Source of the DNA: Proteiniphilum sp. UBA4084 | GTDB lineage: Bacteria; Bacteroidota; Bacteroidia; Bacteroidales; Dysgonomonadaceae | Assembly: GCA_002383605.1 (NCBI GenBank) | Contig: DFYK01000033.1 | Span: 1 to 16,400 of the forward strand | DNA length: 16,400 bases | Direction: 5' to 3' | Shown: in pieces, positions 7,503-14,597 of the stretch | How the letters are laid out: every line of letters begins with the position of its first letter | Numbering within the stretch: the stretch's first letter is position 1 | Program-made: the position numbers and the translations under genes | The notes under the pieces: generated by a model | What the model was told of the DNA's origin: nothing | Database searches by the model: none | Seen by the model: the letters and a program-made list of their open reading frames with translations, nothing else

Positions 7503-8162
7503 ATGAAAATATACAATTTTTCGGAAAATAATTCGTTACTGAATGCTTATGTCCGTGAAATCAGAGACATCTCCATTCAGGGAGACCGGCTTCGTTTTCG
7601 AAGGAATATAGAACGTATAGGAGAGATCATGGCTTACGAGATCAGTAAGAAGTTACAGTACAGGAGCCTTGAAATTTCCACTCCGTTGGCGTTAACGGAG
7701 GTAAATGTTCCCGACGAAGAAATCGTGATTGCCACCATCTTGCGTGCAGGGCTTCCCTTCCACCACGGGATGCTTAATTACTTTGACGGAGCGGAAAATG
7801 CATTCGTTTCAGCCTACAGAAAATACAAGGAAACCGGCCATCACACTTTTGATATTCACATAGAATATATTGCTTCTCCTTCCATTGAGGGGAAAACGCT
7901 GATCCTGGCCGACCCCATGCTGGCTACAGGTAGTAGTATGGAACTCACCTACAGGGCGCTGCTCACAAAAGGTACTCCCTCTCACATTCATATTGCCACC
8001 ATCATAGCGAGTCGGCAGGCAATCGACTATTGCACGGCAAACTTTCCCCCGGAAAAGACCACCATTTGGGCAGCAGCCATCGACCCGGGATTAAATGAGT
8101 CTTCCTACATAGTCCCCGGCATCGGAGATGCGGGGGACCTGGCTTACGGCGAGAAACTCTAA
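7503..8162 (+). CDS. upp: Uracil phosphoribosyltransferase
   Basis: A 219-residue cytoplasmic salvage enzyme making UMP from uracil and PRPP. Visible motifs are ATILRAGLPF (77-86), the PRPP-binding loop ADPMLATGSS (136-145) and the C-terminal uracil-binding segment YIVPGIGDAGDLAYG (about 202-216). Length is slightly above the usual 208-210 residues, with the extra residues in an N-terminal segment and around residue 110. It is transcribed divergently from pckA from its own -7 box. Its stop codon overlaps the stop of the convergent glycosyltransferase by 4 bp. The only hairpin near its 3' end is a weak 4-bp one (TCTA/TAGA) followed by six T, inside the neighbouring gene. No defects seen. Confidence 0.97.
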   Translation: MKIYNFSENNSLLNAYVREIRDISIQGDRLRFRRNIERIGEIMAYEISKKLQYRSLEISTPLALTEVNVPDEEIVIATILRAGLPFHHGMLNYFDGAENAFVSAYRKYKETGHHTFDIHIEYIASPSIEGKTLILADPMLATGSSMELTYRALLTKGTPSHIHIATIIASRQAIDYCTANFPPEKTTIWAAAIDPGLNESSYIVPGIGDAGDLAYGEKL

Positions 8163-9148
8163 TTGTAGAATTTTTTATCGAATGCGCTAAACTCCGGCTG
8201 TTTCAGTATGAGACGACGCCACACTGCAGACAGGAAGCCAGTCCCATATCCCGTTGTTTGGATCCATGCTGCTGCGATGCTGTAACAGGCTACTTTAAGC
8301 GACTTCTGTAGTCGCAGCGAGTCAATGCAAATGGCGAGGCTATAGAGAACCGGAACAACAAGCAATGCGGGATAGAGCGGTGAAAAAAGGAAGATCACTG
8401 CCATGGCGATGACAAAAAGAGCGGGAAGAGCATGTACCGATTTCAATGACCCTGGATGTGACAGATGCAGGTTGATGCGCGCAATGCCCGAGTTGTGAAC
8501 CTGTTTGAAAAACTGCCTGAAGGTGGACCTTCTTTTGTGATATACATAAGCCTCCGGGATAAGCGCTGTCCGGAAGTCGGCTTTCAGCAGTCGGAGACTG
8601 AAATCGATGTCTTCTCCAAACCGCATGGTGCCATAGCCGCCTATGGCATTGAAGGCCGCCCGGGAGACACCCAGATTGAAACTGCGGGGGTGGAACCGGT
8701 CCATTGATTGTTTCTTTCCCCTGATACCGCCGGTAGTAAAAAAAGAGGTCATTGAATAATTGATTGCTTTTTGTGCCGTGGTAAAGGATGGTAAAGCAGC
8801 ATCGGGACCCCCGTAAGCGTCCGTGAAGTTTTCAGTCAGCGTGCGTGTCACGGTTTCCATGTAATGCGGCGGGATGATACAGTCAGAATCAAAAAAAATC
8901 AGGTAATCATATTTTGCCCGTTCAGCACCTGCATTTCTGGATAGACCCGGACCTGAATTGGTCTTGTAAAAATAGGTGATGTCAAGCCTGTCCCGGTATT
9001 TTTCCGCCACCTCATCACTTTTACGGGAAGATCCATCCTCTACGATGATTACTTCAAATTCCCCGACGGTCTGCTCACAAAGACTGGAAAGCAGTTCGTT
9101 CACTTCTTCAGGTCGGTTATAAAGGGGGATAATGACAGAGAAATGCAT
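8159..9148 (-). CDS. Membrane-associated family 2 glycosyltransferase
   Basis: A 329-residue protein with a GT-A fold: MHFSVIIPLYNR at the start, VEDGS (36-40), the DxD metal/nucleotide-sugar motif in FFDSDC (85-90), NLGVSRAAFNAIGGY (158-172) and the likely catalytic-base region RFGEDIDFSLRL (177-188). Residues of about 238-275 and 283-305 are hydrophobic and should anchor the protein in the inner membrane with the catalytic domain in the cytoplasm. GT2 enzymes transfer a sugar from an activated donor to lipids, polysaccharides or glycoproteins; donor and acceptor cannot be predicted here. The gene is not in a visible polysaccharide cluster. It ends in a 4-bp overlap with upp and starts behind a -7 box at 9178-9171. 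Family is certain, role unknown. Confidence 0.93.
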   Translation of the reverse strand: MHFSVIIPLYNRPEEVNELLSSLCEQTVGEFEVIIVEDGSSRKSDEVAEKYRDRLDITYFYKTNSGPGLSRNAGAERAKYDYLIFFDSDCIIPPHYMETVTRTLTENFTDAYGGPDAALPSFTTAQKAINYSMTSFFTTGGIRGKKQSMDRFHPRSFNLGVSRAAFNAIGGYGTMRFGEDIDFSLRLLKADFRTALIPEAYVYHKRRSTFRQFFKQVHNSGIARINLHLSHPGSLKSVHALPALFVIAMAVIFLFSPLYPALLVVPVLYSLAICIDSLRLQKSLKVACYSIAAAWIQTTGYGTGFLSAVWRRLILKQPEFSAFDKKFYN

Positions 9149-9170
9149 GAGACTATTTATTTTAACTCTG

Positions 9171-9178
9171 CAAAACTA
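9171..9178 (-). promoter_or_regulatory. -7 box of the glycosyltransferase gene
   Basis: TAGTTTTG on the minus strand matches TAnnTTTG, 22 bp before the start codon, predicting a very short or nearly absent 5' leader. No clear -33 box. Confidence 0.5.
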
Positions 9179-9288
9179 ATGATTTTATTTCGAACTTTGG
9201 TGAAAAGAGCTGTTGCTTCATAAATTTTGTGGCGGTTGTGTGAATAAAGAGCCCGAAAACAAAAAACAGTTAAAGATATGTGAAAATC

Positions 9289-9320
9289 TTTGAATAATTA
9301 AAAAAAACAACATATCTTTG
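9289..9320 (+). promoter_or_regulatory. Consensus Bacteroides promoter for the lipoprotein/yifB pair
   Basis: TTTG (9289-9292), a 20-bp spacer and TATCTTTG (9313-9320) match the Bacteroides -33/-7 consensus and spacing. The lipoprotein start is 78 bp downstream of the -7 box, leaving a leader of roughly 70 nt in which no strong structure was seen. Confidence 0.8.
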
Positions 9321-9398
9321 TCTTCTATCTGATGTTTGGGAAAATTTGCAAAAAAAAGATAAACCCAAAGAAACAGAATCGATAAAATCGGGTAGTCT

Positions 9399-10517
9399 AT
9401 GGTTAAGTGGAGTAAAATATTTATTTATTGTTTCATCATATGGGGCGCTGTTTCATGTAATAGTGAGGAAGGAACATTCATTAAAGGGAAGATAGCAAAT
9501 CTGCAAGATCCATATATCCTTGCTGCATACCTATCGGCAGATACGCTTGCCATTGATACCATTGCTACCGACAGTCAGGGACGATTTAATTACAGGAGTC
9601 ATATTGACACACTGACTACCTTTTCGCTGTATCTGAATAATTACGAGAGTGCAGCGGTTGTTTTTGCCAATAAAGGGGAAAAGATCAAGGTTGATGGTGA
9701 TGCGCTGTTGCCGGATCTCATTCGCATAAACGGGAATGAGATCAACGAAGATCTTACTTCTTTCAAAATCAATAATACCGACTTGCTTACCCCAAGAGGA
9801 CAGTTGTTGATAAACCTGCTGAAAGAAAAAGAATCGGATGCCCCCGCAAATAATTCACTCACCTATCGTGATGAGATTGCACAGTTGAATGTACTCAATC
9901 ATGAGTTGATGCTGAAAGCGGAAGAATTCATCAAAGAGCATCCGGCAAAATTTTCCAGTCTTATTCTGATCAGCAACTTTTTCATGAACAGCGACAATCC
10001 ACAGGCGCTCGAAAGGGTACTAGGCTATATACAGGGTGATGTGGCGAAGACACAGCTTGCAACGAGACTACGCGATTATTCCGAAAAGATGAATCGTTCG
10101 GCTGAGGGTGCGCCGATGCCTTATTTCAATTTGACCGATAAAGATGATAAAAATATTTATTCTCACGATTTTCAGGGTAAATATCTGCTTTTGTCGTTCA
10201 TCTCTACAGCAGGTATTGAGTCACGAGAGACAGTGGCACTATTGAAGAATGAGTATGCCAACGTAAACAAAGACAGTGTGTCGTTTGTCACGATCTATAT
10301 CGATTCCGATATTTATCCCATTAATTATGCAGCGAATGACTCTATTCCATGGACCGTTGTTCTTGAAAAGAAGAGTTGGGGATCAGATATTGTAGAAACT
10401 TTCAATGTGCAATTCATTCCTTTCAACATGCTGATTGCACCTGACGGTACCATCAAGGTACGTAATCTGCCCGCCCAGGGAGTGGTGGATGTGATCGGAA
10501 AAAGTTCCGGAAACTAA
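9399..10517 (+). CDS. Lipoprotein with DUF4369-like N-terminus and cysteine-less thioredoxin-like domain
   Basis: A 372-residue predicted lipoprotein: MVKWSKIFIYCFIIWGAVSC, lipobox cysteine C20. Residues of about 25-120 form a beta-rich region (GTFIKGKIANLQDPYILAAY..., 'DTIATDSQGRFNY') resembling the DUF4369 domain found ahead of thioredoxin-like domains in Bacteroidetes. A helical middle (about 130-235) leads to an AhpC/TlpA-type thioredoxin-like domain at about 238-368 (APMPYFNLTDKDDKNIYSHDFQGKYLLLSF). Where active members have CxxC, this protein reads SFISTAGIESRE (266-277) with no cysteine, though the cis-Pro region IPFNMLI (P341) remains. It is therefore unlikely to be a thiol-disulfide oxidoreductase and may bind a partner or ligand in the envelope. 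It is followed 21 bp later by yifB, perhaps on the same transcript. Confidence 0.85.
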   Translation: MVKWSKIFIYCFIIWGAVSCNSEEGTFIKGKIANLQDPYILAAYLSADTLAIDTIATDSQGRFNYRSHIDTLTTFSLYLNNYESAAVVFANKGEKIKVDGDALLPDLIRINGNEINEDLTSFKINNTDLLTPRGQLLINLLKEKESDAPANNSLTYRDEIAQLNVLNHELMLKAEEFIKEHPAKFSSLILISNFFMNSDNPQALERVLGYIQGDVAKTQLATRLRDYSEKMNRSAEGAPMPYFNLTDKDDKNIYSHDFQGKYLLLSFISTAGIESRETVALLKNEYANVNKDSVSFVTIYIDSDIYPINYAANDSIPWTVVLEKKSWGSDIVETFNVQFIPFNMLIAPDGTIKVRNLPAQGVVDVIGKSSGN

Positions 10518-10525
10518 GTATCATA

Positions 10526-10537
10526 CAACGTACGTTG
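10526..10537. repeat. 12-bp palindrome just before yifB
   Basis: CAACGTACGTTG is a perfect palindrome one base before the yifB start codon, in the 21-bp gap after the lipoprotein gene. It could be a protein-binding site or a small hairpin masking the start region; chance occurrence is possible. Confidence 0.35.
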
Positions 10538-10538
10538 C

Positions 10539-12077
10539 ATGCTGGTCAAATTATTTGGAGCGGCTGTACAGGGCATCAATGCCACGCTCATTACCATTGA
10601 AGTAAACTGTTCAAGAGGTATTCGTTTCATGCTCGTGGGCCTGCCGGATACATCTGTAAAAGAAAGTCATGAAAGGATTGTCTCCGCCCTGGAGGTCAAT
10701 AGTCTGAAATTTCCCCGTCAGCAGATTGTGATCAACATGTCACCTGCCGATATCCGCAAAGAGGGTTCGGCATACGATCTGCCTCTGGCTGTCGGCATTC
10801 TGGCTGCTTCAGGATCCCTGAGTCCCGAAAAGCTGAGTGATTACGTGATGATGGGAGAACTGTCACTCGATGGCAGCATCCTTCCGCTCAGGGGAGCTCT
10901 GCCTGTAGCCATCATGGCAAAGGAAAACGGATTCAGGGGCCTTATCGTGCCTTCTGCCAATGCGAAAGAAGCGGCTGTGGTAGAAGGTTTGACAGTATAT
11001 GGCATGGAGAACATCCGTGAGGTCGTCGACTTTTTTAACGGACGGCAGTTGCCGGCACCCACTGTGGTAGACATTGTGCGTGAATTTCAGGAAGGGCGTA
11101 ATGCTTTTGATTCTGATTTCTCCGACGTGAAAGGGCAGGAAAATGTGAAGCGTGCGCTTGAGGTGGCTGCTGCCGGGGGACACAACATTGTCATGGTGGG
11201 GCCGCCCGGATCGGGCAAGTCCATGATGGCCAAGCGTATGCCGTCTATTCTTCCGCCTTTTTCGCTGGATGAAGCACTGGAGACTACCCGCATACACAGC
11301 GTAGCAGGTCAGATCGGGCTGCATAAGTCGCTGATGACCCAAAGACCGTTTCGTTCGCCGCATCATACTATTAGTGACGTGGCCATGGTGGGAGGAGGTT
11401 CTTACCCACAACCGGGGGAAATCAGCCTGGCGCATAACGGCGTACTTTTTCTCGATGAGCTGCCGGAATTTAACCGGAATGTACTTGAGGTTATGCGACA
11501 GCCACTGGAGGACCGCAGGATTACCATTTCCCGCGCCCGTTTCAGTGTGGATTATCCGGCCAGCTTCATGCTGGTAGCAGCCATGAATCCCTGTCCATGC
11601 GGTTTTCATAATCACCCCGATAAAGAGTGTGTCTGTCCCCCCGGAGCCGTGCAACGTTATCTGAATAAAATATCGGGACCGTTGCTCGACCGGATCGACA
11701 TACAAATTGAAATTATTCCCGTCCCGTTCGACAAAATTTCAGACCGTACATCGGCCGAACATAGTGATCTTATTCGCCAGCGTGTGGTGAAGGCAAGAAA
11801 AATACAGGAACACCGATTCAGAGGAGTGAAAGGTGTCTATTGCAATGCCCAGATGAGCGGTAAGATGCTGCACAAGTATGTTTCCCCCGACAGTGCAGGA
11901 CTGAGTCTGCTTAAAACAGCCATGGAGCGGCTCAGCCTCTCCGCCCGGGCTTATGACCGCATCCTCAAGGTGTCACGTACCATCGCCGATCTGGAGGGGA
12001 GTGAACAGATCAAGCCGGCTCACCTGGCAGAAGCCATCAATTACCGGAATCTCGACAGGGAAAGCTGGGCGAGATAA
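10539..12077 (+). CDS. comM: ComM/YifB-family AAA+ ATPase (magnesium-chelatase-like)
   Basis: A 512-residue cytoplasmic protein of normal length for the family. The N-terminal ChlI/Lon-S16-like domain (about 20-140, FMLVGLPDTSVKESHERI) is followed by the AAA+ core with Walker A GPPGSGKS (221-228) and Walker B GVLFLDELPEF (301-311). A cysteine cluster is at PCPCGF...ECVCPPG (C352, C354, C364, C366), and an arginine-finger region at LLDRIDIQIE (R385). The Mg-chelatase C-terminal domain occupies about 410-505. ComM is a hexameric branch-migration helicase that helps integrate DNA taken up by natural transformation. The family is widespread, also in species not known to be competent, so a wider recombination role is possible. 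It lies 21 bp after the lipoprotein gene and converges on the M15 peptidase gene with a 2-bp gap. Confidence 0.95.
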   Translation: MLVKLFGAAVQGINATLITIEVNCSRGIRFMLVGLPDTSVKESHERIVSALEVNSLKFPRQQIVINMSPADIRKEGSAYDLPLAVGILAASGSLSPEKLSDYVMMGELSLDGSILPLRGALPVAIMAKENGFRGLIVPSANAKEAAVVEGLTVYGMENIREVVDFFNGRQLPAPTVVDIVREFQEGRNAFDSDFSDVKGQENVKRALEVAAAGGHNIVMVGPPGSGKSMMAKRMPSILPPFSLDEALETTRIHSVAGQIGLHKSLMTQRPFRSPHHTISDVAMVGGGSYPQPGEISLAHNGVLFLDELPEFNRNVLEVMRQPLEDRRITISRARFSVDYPASFMLVAAMNPCPCGFHNHPDKECVCPPGAVQRYLNKISGPLLDRIDIQIEIIPVPFDKISDRTSAEHSDLIRQRVVKARKIQEHRFRGVKGVYCNAQMSGKMLHKYVSPDSAGLSLLKTAMERLSLSARAYDRILKVSRTIADLEGSEQIKPAHLAEAINYRNLDRESWAR

Positions 12078-12086
12078 AGTTATCTC
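12071..12086. repeat. Dyad spanning both convergent stop codons
   Basis: GAGATAA (12071-12077) and TTATCTC (12080-12086) are perfect 7-bp arms around AG. The left arm contains the yifB stop TAA, the right arm the TAA of the M15 peptidase gene on the other strand. There is no T-run, so it is a poor terminator. Confidence 0.45.
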
Positions 12087-12739
12087 TTCTCGAAGTGATG
12101 GTCGTCGTAATATTTCGAAAAAGTATGTCCCCATCGAAATCCTTTTTTCAGAAACTCTTTTACAACCGGGTGTCCGGGATATAATGTGCCGTTCACCGTG
12201 GTATCCTGCACGGCGTCTGCCGGAATATTTGGCCGGTCGCCACTTTTCCTTCGTAGAGGATTGAATCGCGGATTTATATCGATGGCCATGCCGGTGGCAT
12301 GTCTGGAATAGGAGATGTTGCGGTAGCAGAAACTATAGCTGTTGTTGTCGGCCATCGAGAGCGTGTCGTTCCAGTTATAGCGGACAATGGGAATCACTTT
12401 TTCTATCACGAATCCTTCGTTGAGCATAAAATGGAACATATACGCTACGTCGGATGCAATTTCTTTGTTTGAGAGAATCTGCCCCAGATGAATTTTTCCG
12501 TCGGTTGAGAGATAAAGAACGTCGAATAATATCAGCTGGTCGATGATTTGTTGGGGCGCTTTCGTGCCGGCAATCGCTTCCTCAAAGGTGAGACTGGCAT
12601 CAACGACGGTATCTTCCTTCAACACGCTCTTCTCTGGTGTGGTTTGACGCGTTTGTGCAATTTGTTTTGGTTCTCTCCCGGGACCCGTGCAGGAAAGCAG
12701 AAGCACACCGATAAAAAGCAGAATGAGACTTGTTTTCAT
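12080..12739 (-). CDS. M15-family metallopeptidase lipoprotein (probable peptidoglycan D,D- or L,D-peptidase)
   Basis: A 219-residue predicted lipoprotein: MKTSLILLFIGVLLLSC with lipobox cysteine C17. The M15 zinc-site pattern is complete: SRHATGMAIDINP gives H147-x6-D154, and the C-terminal FRWGHTFSKYYDDHHFE gives the catalytic acid (D212) and third ligand (H215). Enzymes of this family (VanX/VanY/LdcB types) trim peptidoglycan peptides in the periplasm; the exact bond cannot be told. The ATG at 12739 is preferred over a TTG one codon earlier. It overlaps the dnaX stop as TGATG, so translation is likely coupled to dnaX. The 3' end abuts yifB. Confidence 0.9.
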   Translation of the reverse strand: MKTSLILLFIGVLLLSCTGPGREPKQIAQTRQTTPEKSVLKEDTVVDASLTFEEAIAGTKAPQQIIDQLILFDVLYLSTDGKIHLGQILSNKEIASDVAYMFHFMLNEGFVIEKVIPIVRYNWNDTLSMADNNSYSFCYRNISYSRHATGMAIDINPRFNPLRRKSGDRPNIPADAVQDTTVNGTLYPGHPVVKEFLKKGFRWGHTFSKYYDDHHFEKR

Positions 12740-14508
12740 CAACTCAGTTCCAGTCCGAATTCATCGGATAGTTTTTGAAGTGCCGGGTTTTGCTGCACCA
12801 TCTCATCAAATATCTCACGCGAAGTGAGTGGTTTTTTAATGGCGTTGCCTTCCGCAATGCGAATGGTCATGGTAATATCCCCGTTCTGCAATTTTTCCCT
12901 GAGATAGGAGAGGATAGAGAGGCTGTTATCGGTAAGATACTGCTTGTTAAGCTCCGTATTTACTTCCACCTCAAATACCACATCGCTCAGCATCCTGGGC
13001 AGGTAAAGCGACATCGTATTTTTAAGCAGGACTTCCTCCTTCAGTGCTGCGGCATATGATTCCCATGCAGCAATCAATTCTTTTTCCGTGAACAGGTTGG
13101 TCCCATTTTGCCGGACTTGCTCGCCGCTATTGTTTGTTTCCTTTTTTTGGGTGTTATTAATTGACGCGAGCGATACGCCCATGCCCGCCATGGGGACGCT
13201 TCTTCTTTTGGTGACTGCCGGTTTCTCACTCTCTTTTTCGGACTGAACTGCTTTAATGCGGTTCACCTCTTCAGATGCCTGCAATTGCCTGTCAGGCTCC
13301 TGCTGCAACCTTTCCGTTTTTTCAGGCTGTACAACAGTTTTCCCGGTTTGTTCCTTCTTTTGAATTGTTATCGGCTCAATGGCCTTTTTTTTCCCCTGTT
13401 TCTCTGCTGCAGAGTCTTCCGTGAGCTGGCATAACTTAATCAGTGTGAGCTCCAATAATAACCGTTTGTTCTTGCTGAGGCGGTAGTTGAGGTCGCAGTC
13501 GTTTGCGAGCTCAATGGCCCTGTACAGGAGATCATTGCTGCATTGTTGCGCCATGCCGATGTACTTTTCCCGGATAGATGACCCCACCTGAAAAAGCTGA
13601 GCTGTAGCCGGATCCTTGCATACCAGCAAATCCCGGAAGTGGGAGGAGATACCGCTGATGATATATTGCCCTTCAAACCCTCTATTAAGTATGTCATTCA
13701 GAATGAGCAGACTATTTGCCACCTCTCCGGCAAAGATTGCTTCTGAAAGCCTGAAATAGTATTCGTAGTCTAGCACATTCAGGTTCTCCACAACAGCCTG
13801 ATAGGTTATGTTTCCGCCGGTATAGCTGACTGTCTGATCGAAGATGGAAAGTGCATCGCGCATACCGCCGTCTGCTTTCTGTGCGATGATGTTGAGTGCT
13901 TCCGGCTCAGTTTGTACCCCCTCTGCTTGTGCCACATATTGCAGATGTGCCACGATGTCACCGATGTGGATGCGGTTGAAATCATATACCTGGCAACGTG
14001 ACAGGATGGTGGGTATAATCTTGTGCTTCTCCGTGGTTGCGAGGATAAAGATGGCATGTGCGGGAGGCTCCTCCAGCGTTTTCAGGAACGAGTTAAAGGC
14101 GGACTGTGAAAGCATGTGCACTTCGTCAATGATATACACCTTGTACTTCCCGATTTGCGGTGGCACGCGCACCTGGTCTATCAGACTGCGTATGTCGTCT
14201 ACGCTGTTGTTGGAGGCGGCATCCAACTCATGGATATTGTAAGAACGTTGTTCATTGAAGGCAACACACGACTCACATGCATTGCAAGCTTCGTAATCGT
14301 GTGTCGGATTCAGACAATTGATTGTTTTTGCAAAGATACGGGCACAGGTAGTCTTACCCACACCGCGGGGCCCGCTGAACAAATAGGCATGTGCCAGCTT
14401 ATTGCCCGCGATGGCATTTTTCAATGTGGTGGTGAGTGCTTCCTGTCCCACGACGGAGCGAAAGGTAGAAGGCCTGTATTTTCTTGCAGAAACAATGAAA
14501 GTGTCCAT
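12739..14508 (-). CDS. dnaX: DNA polymerase III gamma/tau subunit
   Basis: A 589-residue clamp-loader subunit. The start MDTFIVSARKYRPSTF (ATG at 14508) is the conserved family start. An in-frame TTG 15 bp upstream is possible but adds only MCDSI. Walker A GPRGVGKT is at 46-53. The zinc module is C65-x9-C75-x2-C78-x2-C81, Walker B IIDEVHML at 126-133, and the sensor-1/arginine-finger region LATTEKHKIIPTILSRC ends at 172. Domain III runs to about residue 365, followed by a charged Lys/Glu/Gln-rich linker (about 370-450) and a polymerase/helicase-binding C-terminus. At codons 373-375 an A AAA AAG heptamer lies in frame, and the -1 frame ends after two codons, suggesting a shorter gamma form. 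The M15 gene follows with a 1-base overlap. A -7 box stands at 14542-14535. Confidence 0.97.
   Translation of the reverse strand: MDTFIVSARKYRPSTFRSVVGQEALTTTLKNAIAGNKLAHAYLFSGPRGVGKTTCARIFAKTINCLNPTHDYEACNACESCVAFNEQRSYNIHELDAASNNSVDDIRSLIDQVRVPPQIGKYKVYIIDEVHMLSQSAFNSFLKTLEEPPAHAIFILATTEKHKIIPTILSRCQVYDFNRIHIGDIVAHLQYVAQAEGVQTEPEALNIIAQKADGGMRDALSIFDQTVSYTGGNITYQAVVENLNVLDYEYYFRLSEAIFAGEVANSLLILNDILNRGFEGQYIISGISSHFRDLLVCKDPATAQLFQVGSSIREKYIGMAQQCSNDLLYRAIELANDCDLNYRLSKNKRLLLELTLIKLCQLTEDSAAEKQGKKKAIEPITIQKKEQTGKTVVQPEKTERLQQEPDRQLQASEEVNRIKAVQSEKESEKPAVTKRRSVPMAGMGVSLASINNTQKKETNNSGEQVRQNGTNLFTEKELIAAWESYAAALKEEVLLKNTMSLYLPRMLSDVVFEVEVNTELNKQYLTDNSLSILSYLREKLQNGDITMTIRIAEGNAIKKPLTSREIFDEMVQQNPALQKLSDEFGLELS
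13376..13392 (-). promoter_or_regulatory. dnaX: Candidate -1 frameshift/slippage site in dnaX
   Basis: On the coding strand the frame reads CAG GGG AAA AAA AAG GCC, a run of eight A containing the slippery heptamer A AAA AAG in the phase needed for tandem -1 slippage. After a -1 shift the next codons are GGC CAT TGA, with the stop at 13378-13376, giving a product of about 377 residues (domains I-III). The other alternative frame also stops within five codons. This is the same heptamer and layout as in Escherichia coli dnaX. No strong downstream stem was seen, so RNA-polymerase slippage on the A-run is a possible alternative mechanism. Confidence 0.7.
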
Positions 14509-14534
14509 GATTGAATCGCACAAATCGTAAATTA

Positions 14535-14542
14535 CAAAAGTA
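14535..14542 (-). promoter_or_regulatory. -7 box of the dnaX operon
   Basis: TACTTTTG on the minus strand matches TAnnTTTG, 26 bp before the dnaX start. A -33 TTTG is not evident. Confidence 0.5.
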
Positions 14543-14563
14543 CGAAAAATATCGGTTTTTTAC

Positions 14564-14571
14564 TACCTTTA
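14564..14571 (+). promoter_or_regulatory. Possible -7 box for the DUF5106 lipoprotein gene
   Basis: TACCTTTA, one base off TAnnTTTG, lies 26 bp before the start at 14598. It shares the wider pattern ACCTTTACA with the sequence ahead of the oxidoreductase gene (1155-1163). Confidence 0.35.
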
Positions 14572-14597
14572 CATCAAATTGCGACAAAGAGACTACT

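Noticed and set aside
10863..11705. A 280-codon open frame on the minus strand inside yifB
   Set aside because: It lies opposite the conserved AAA+ core of yifB and its residue composition fits an antisense shadow.
14511..14597. A 29-codon N-terminal extension of the DUF5106 lipoprotein
   Set aside because: It begins at TTG, runs through the divergent promoter region and would bury the lipoprotein signal peptide; ATG at 14598 gives a proper signal and lipobox.
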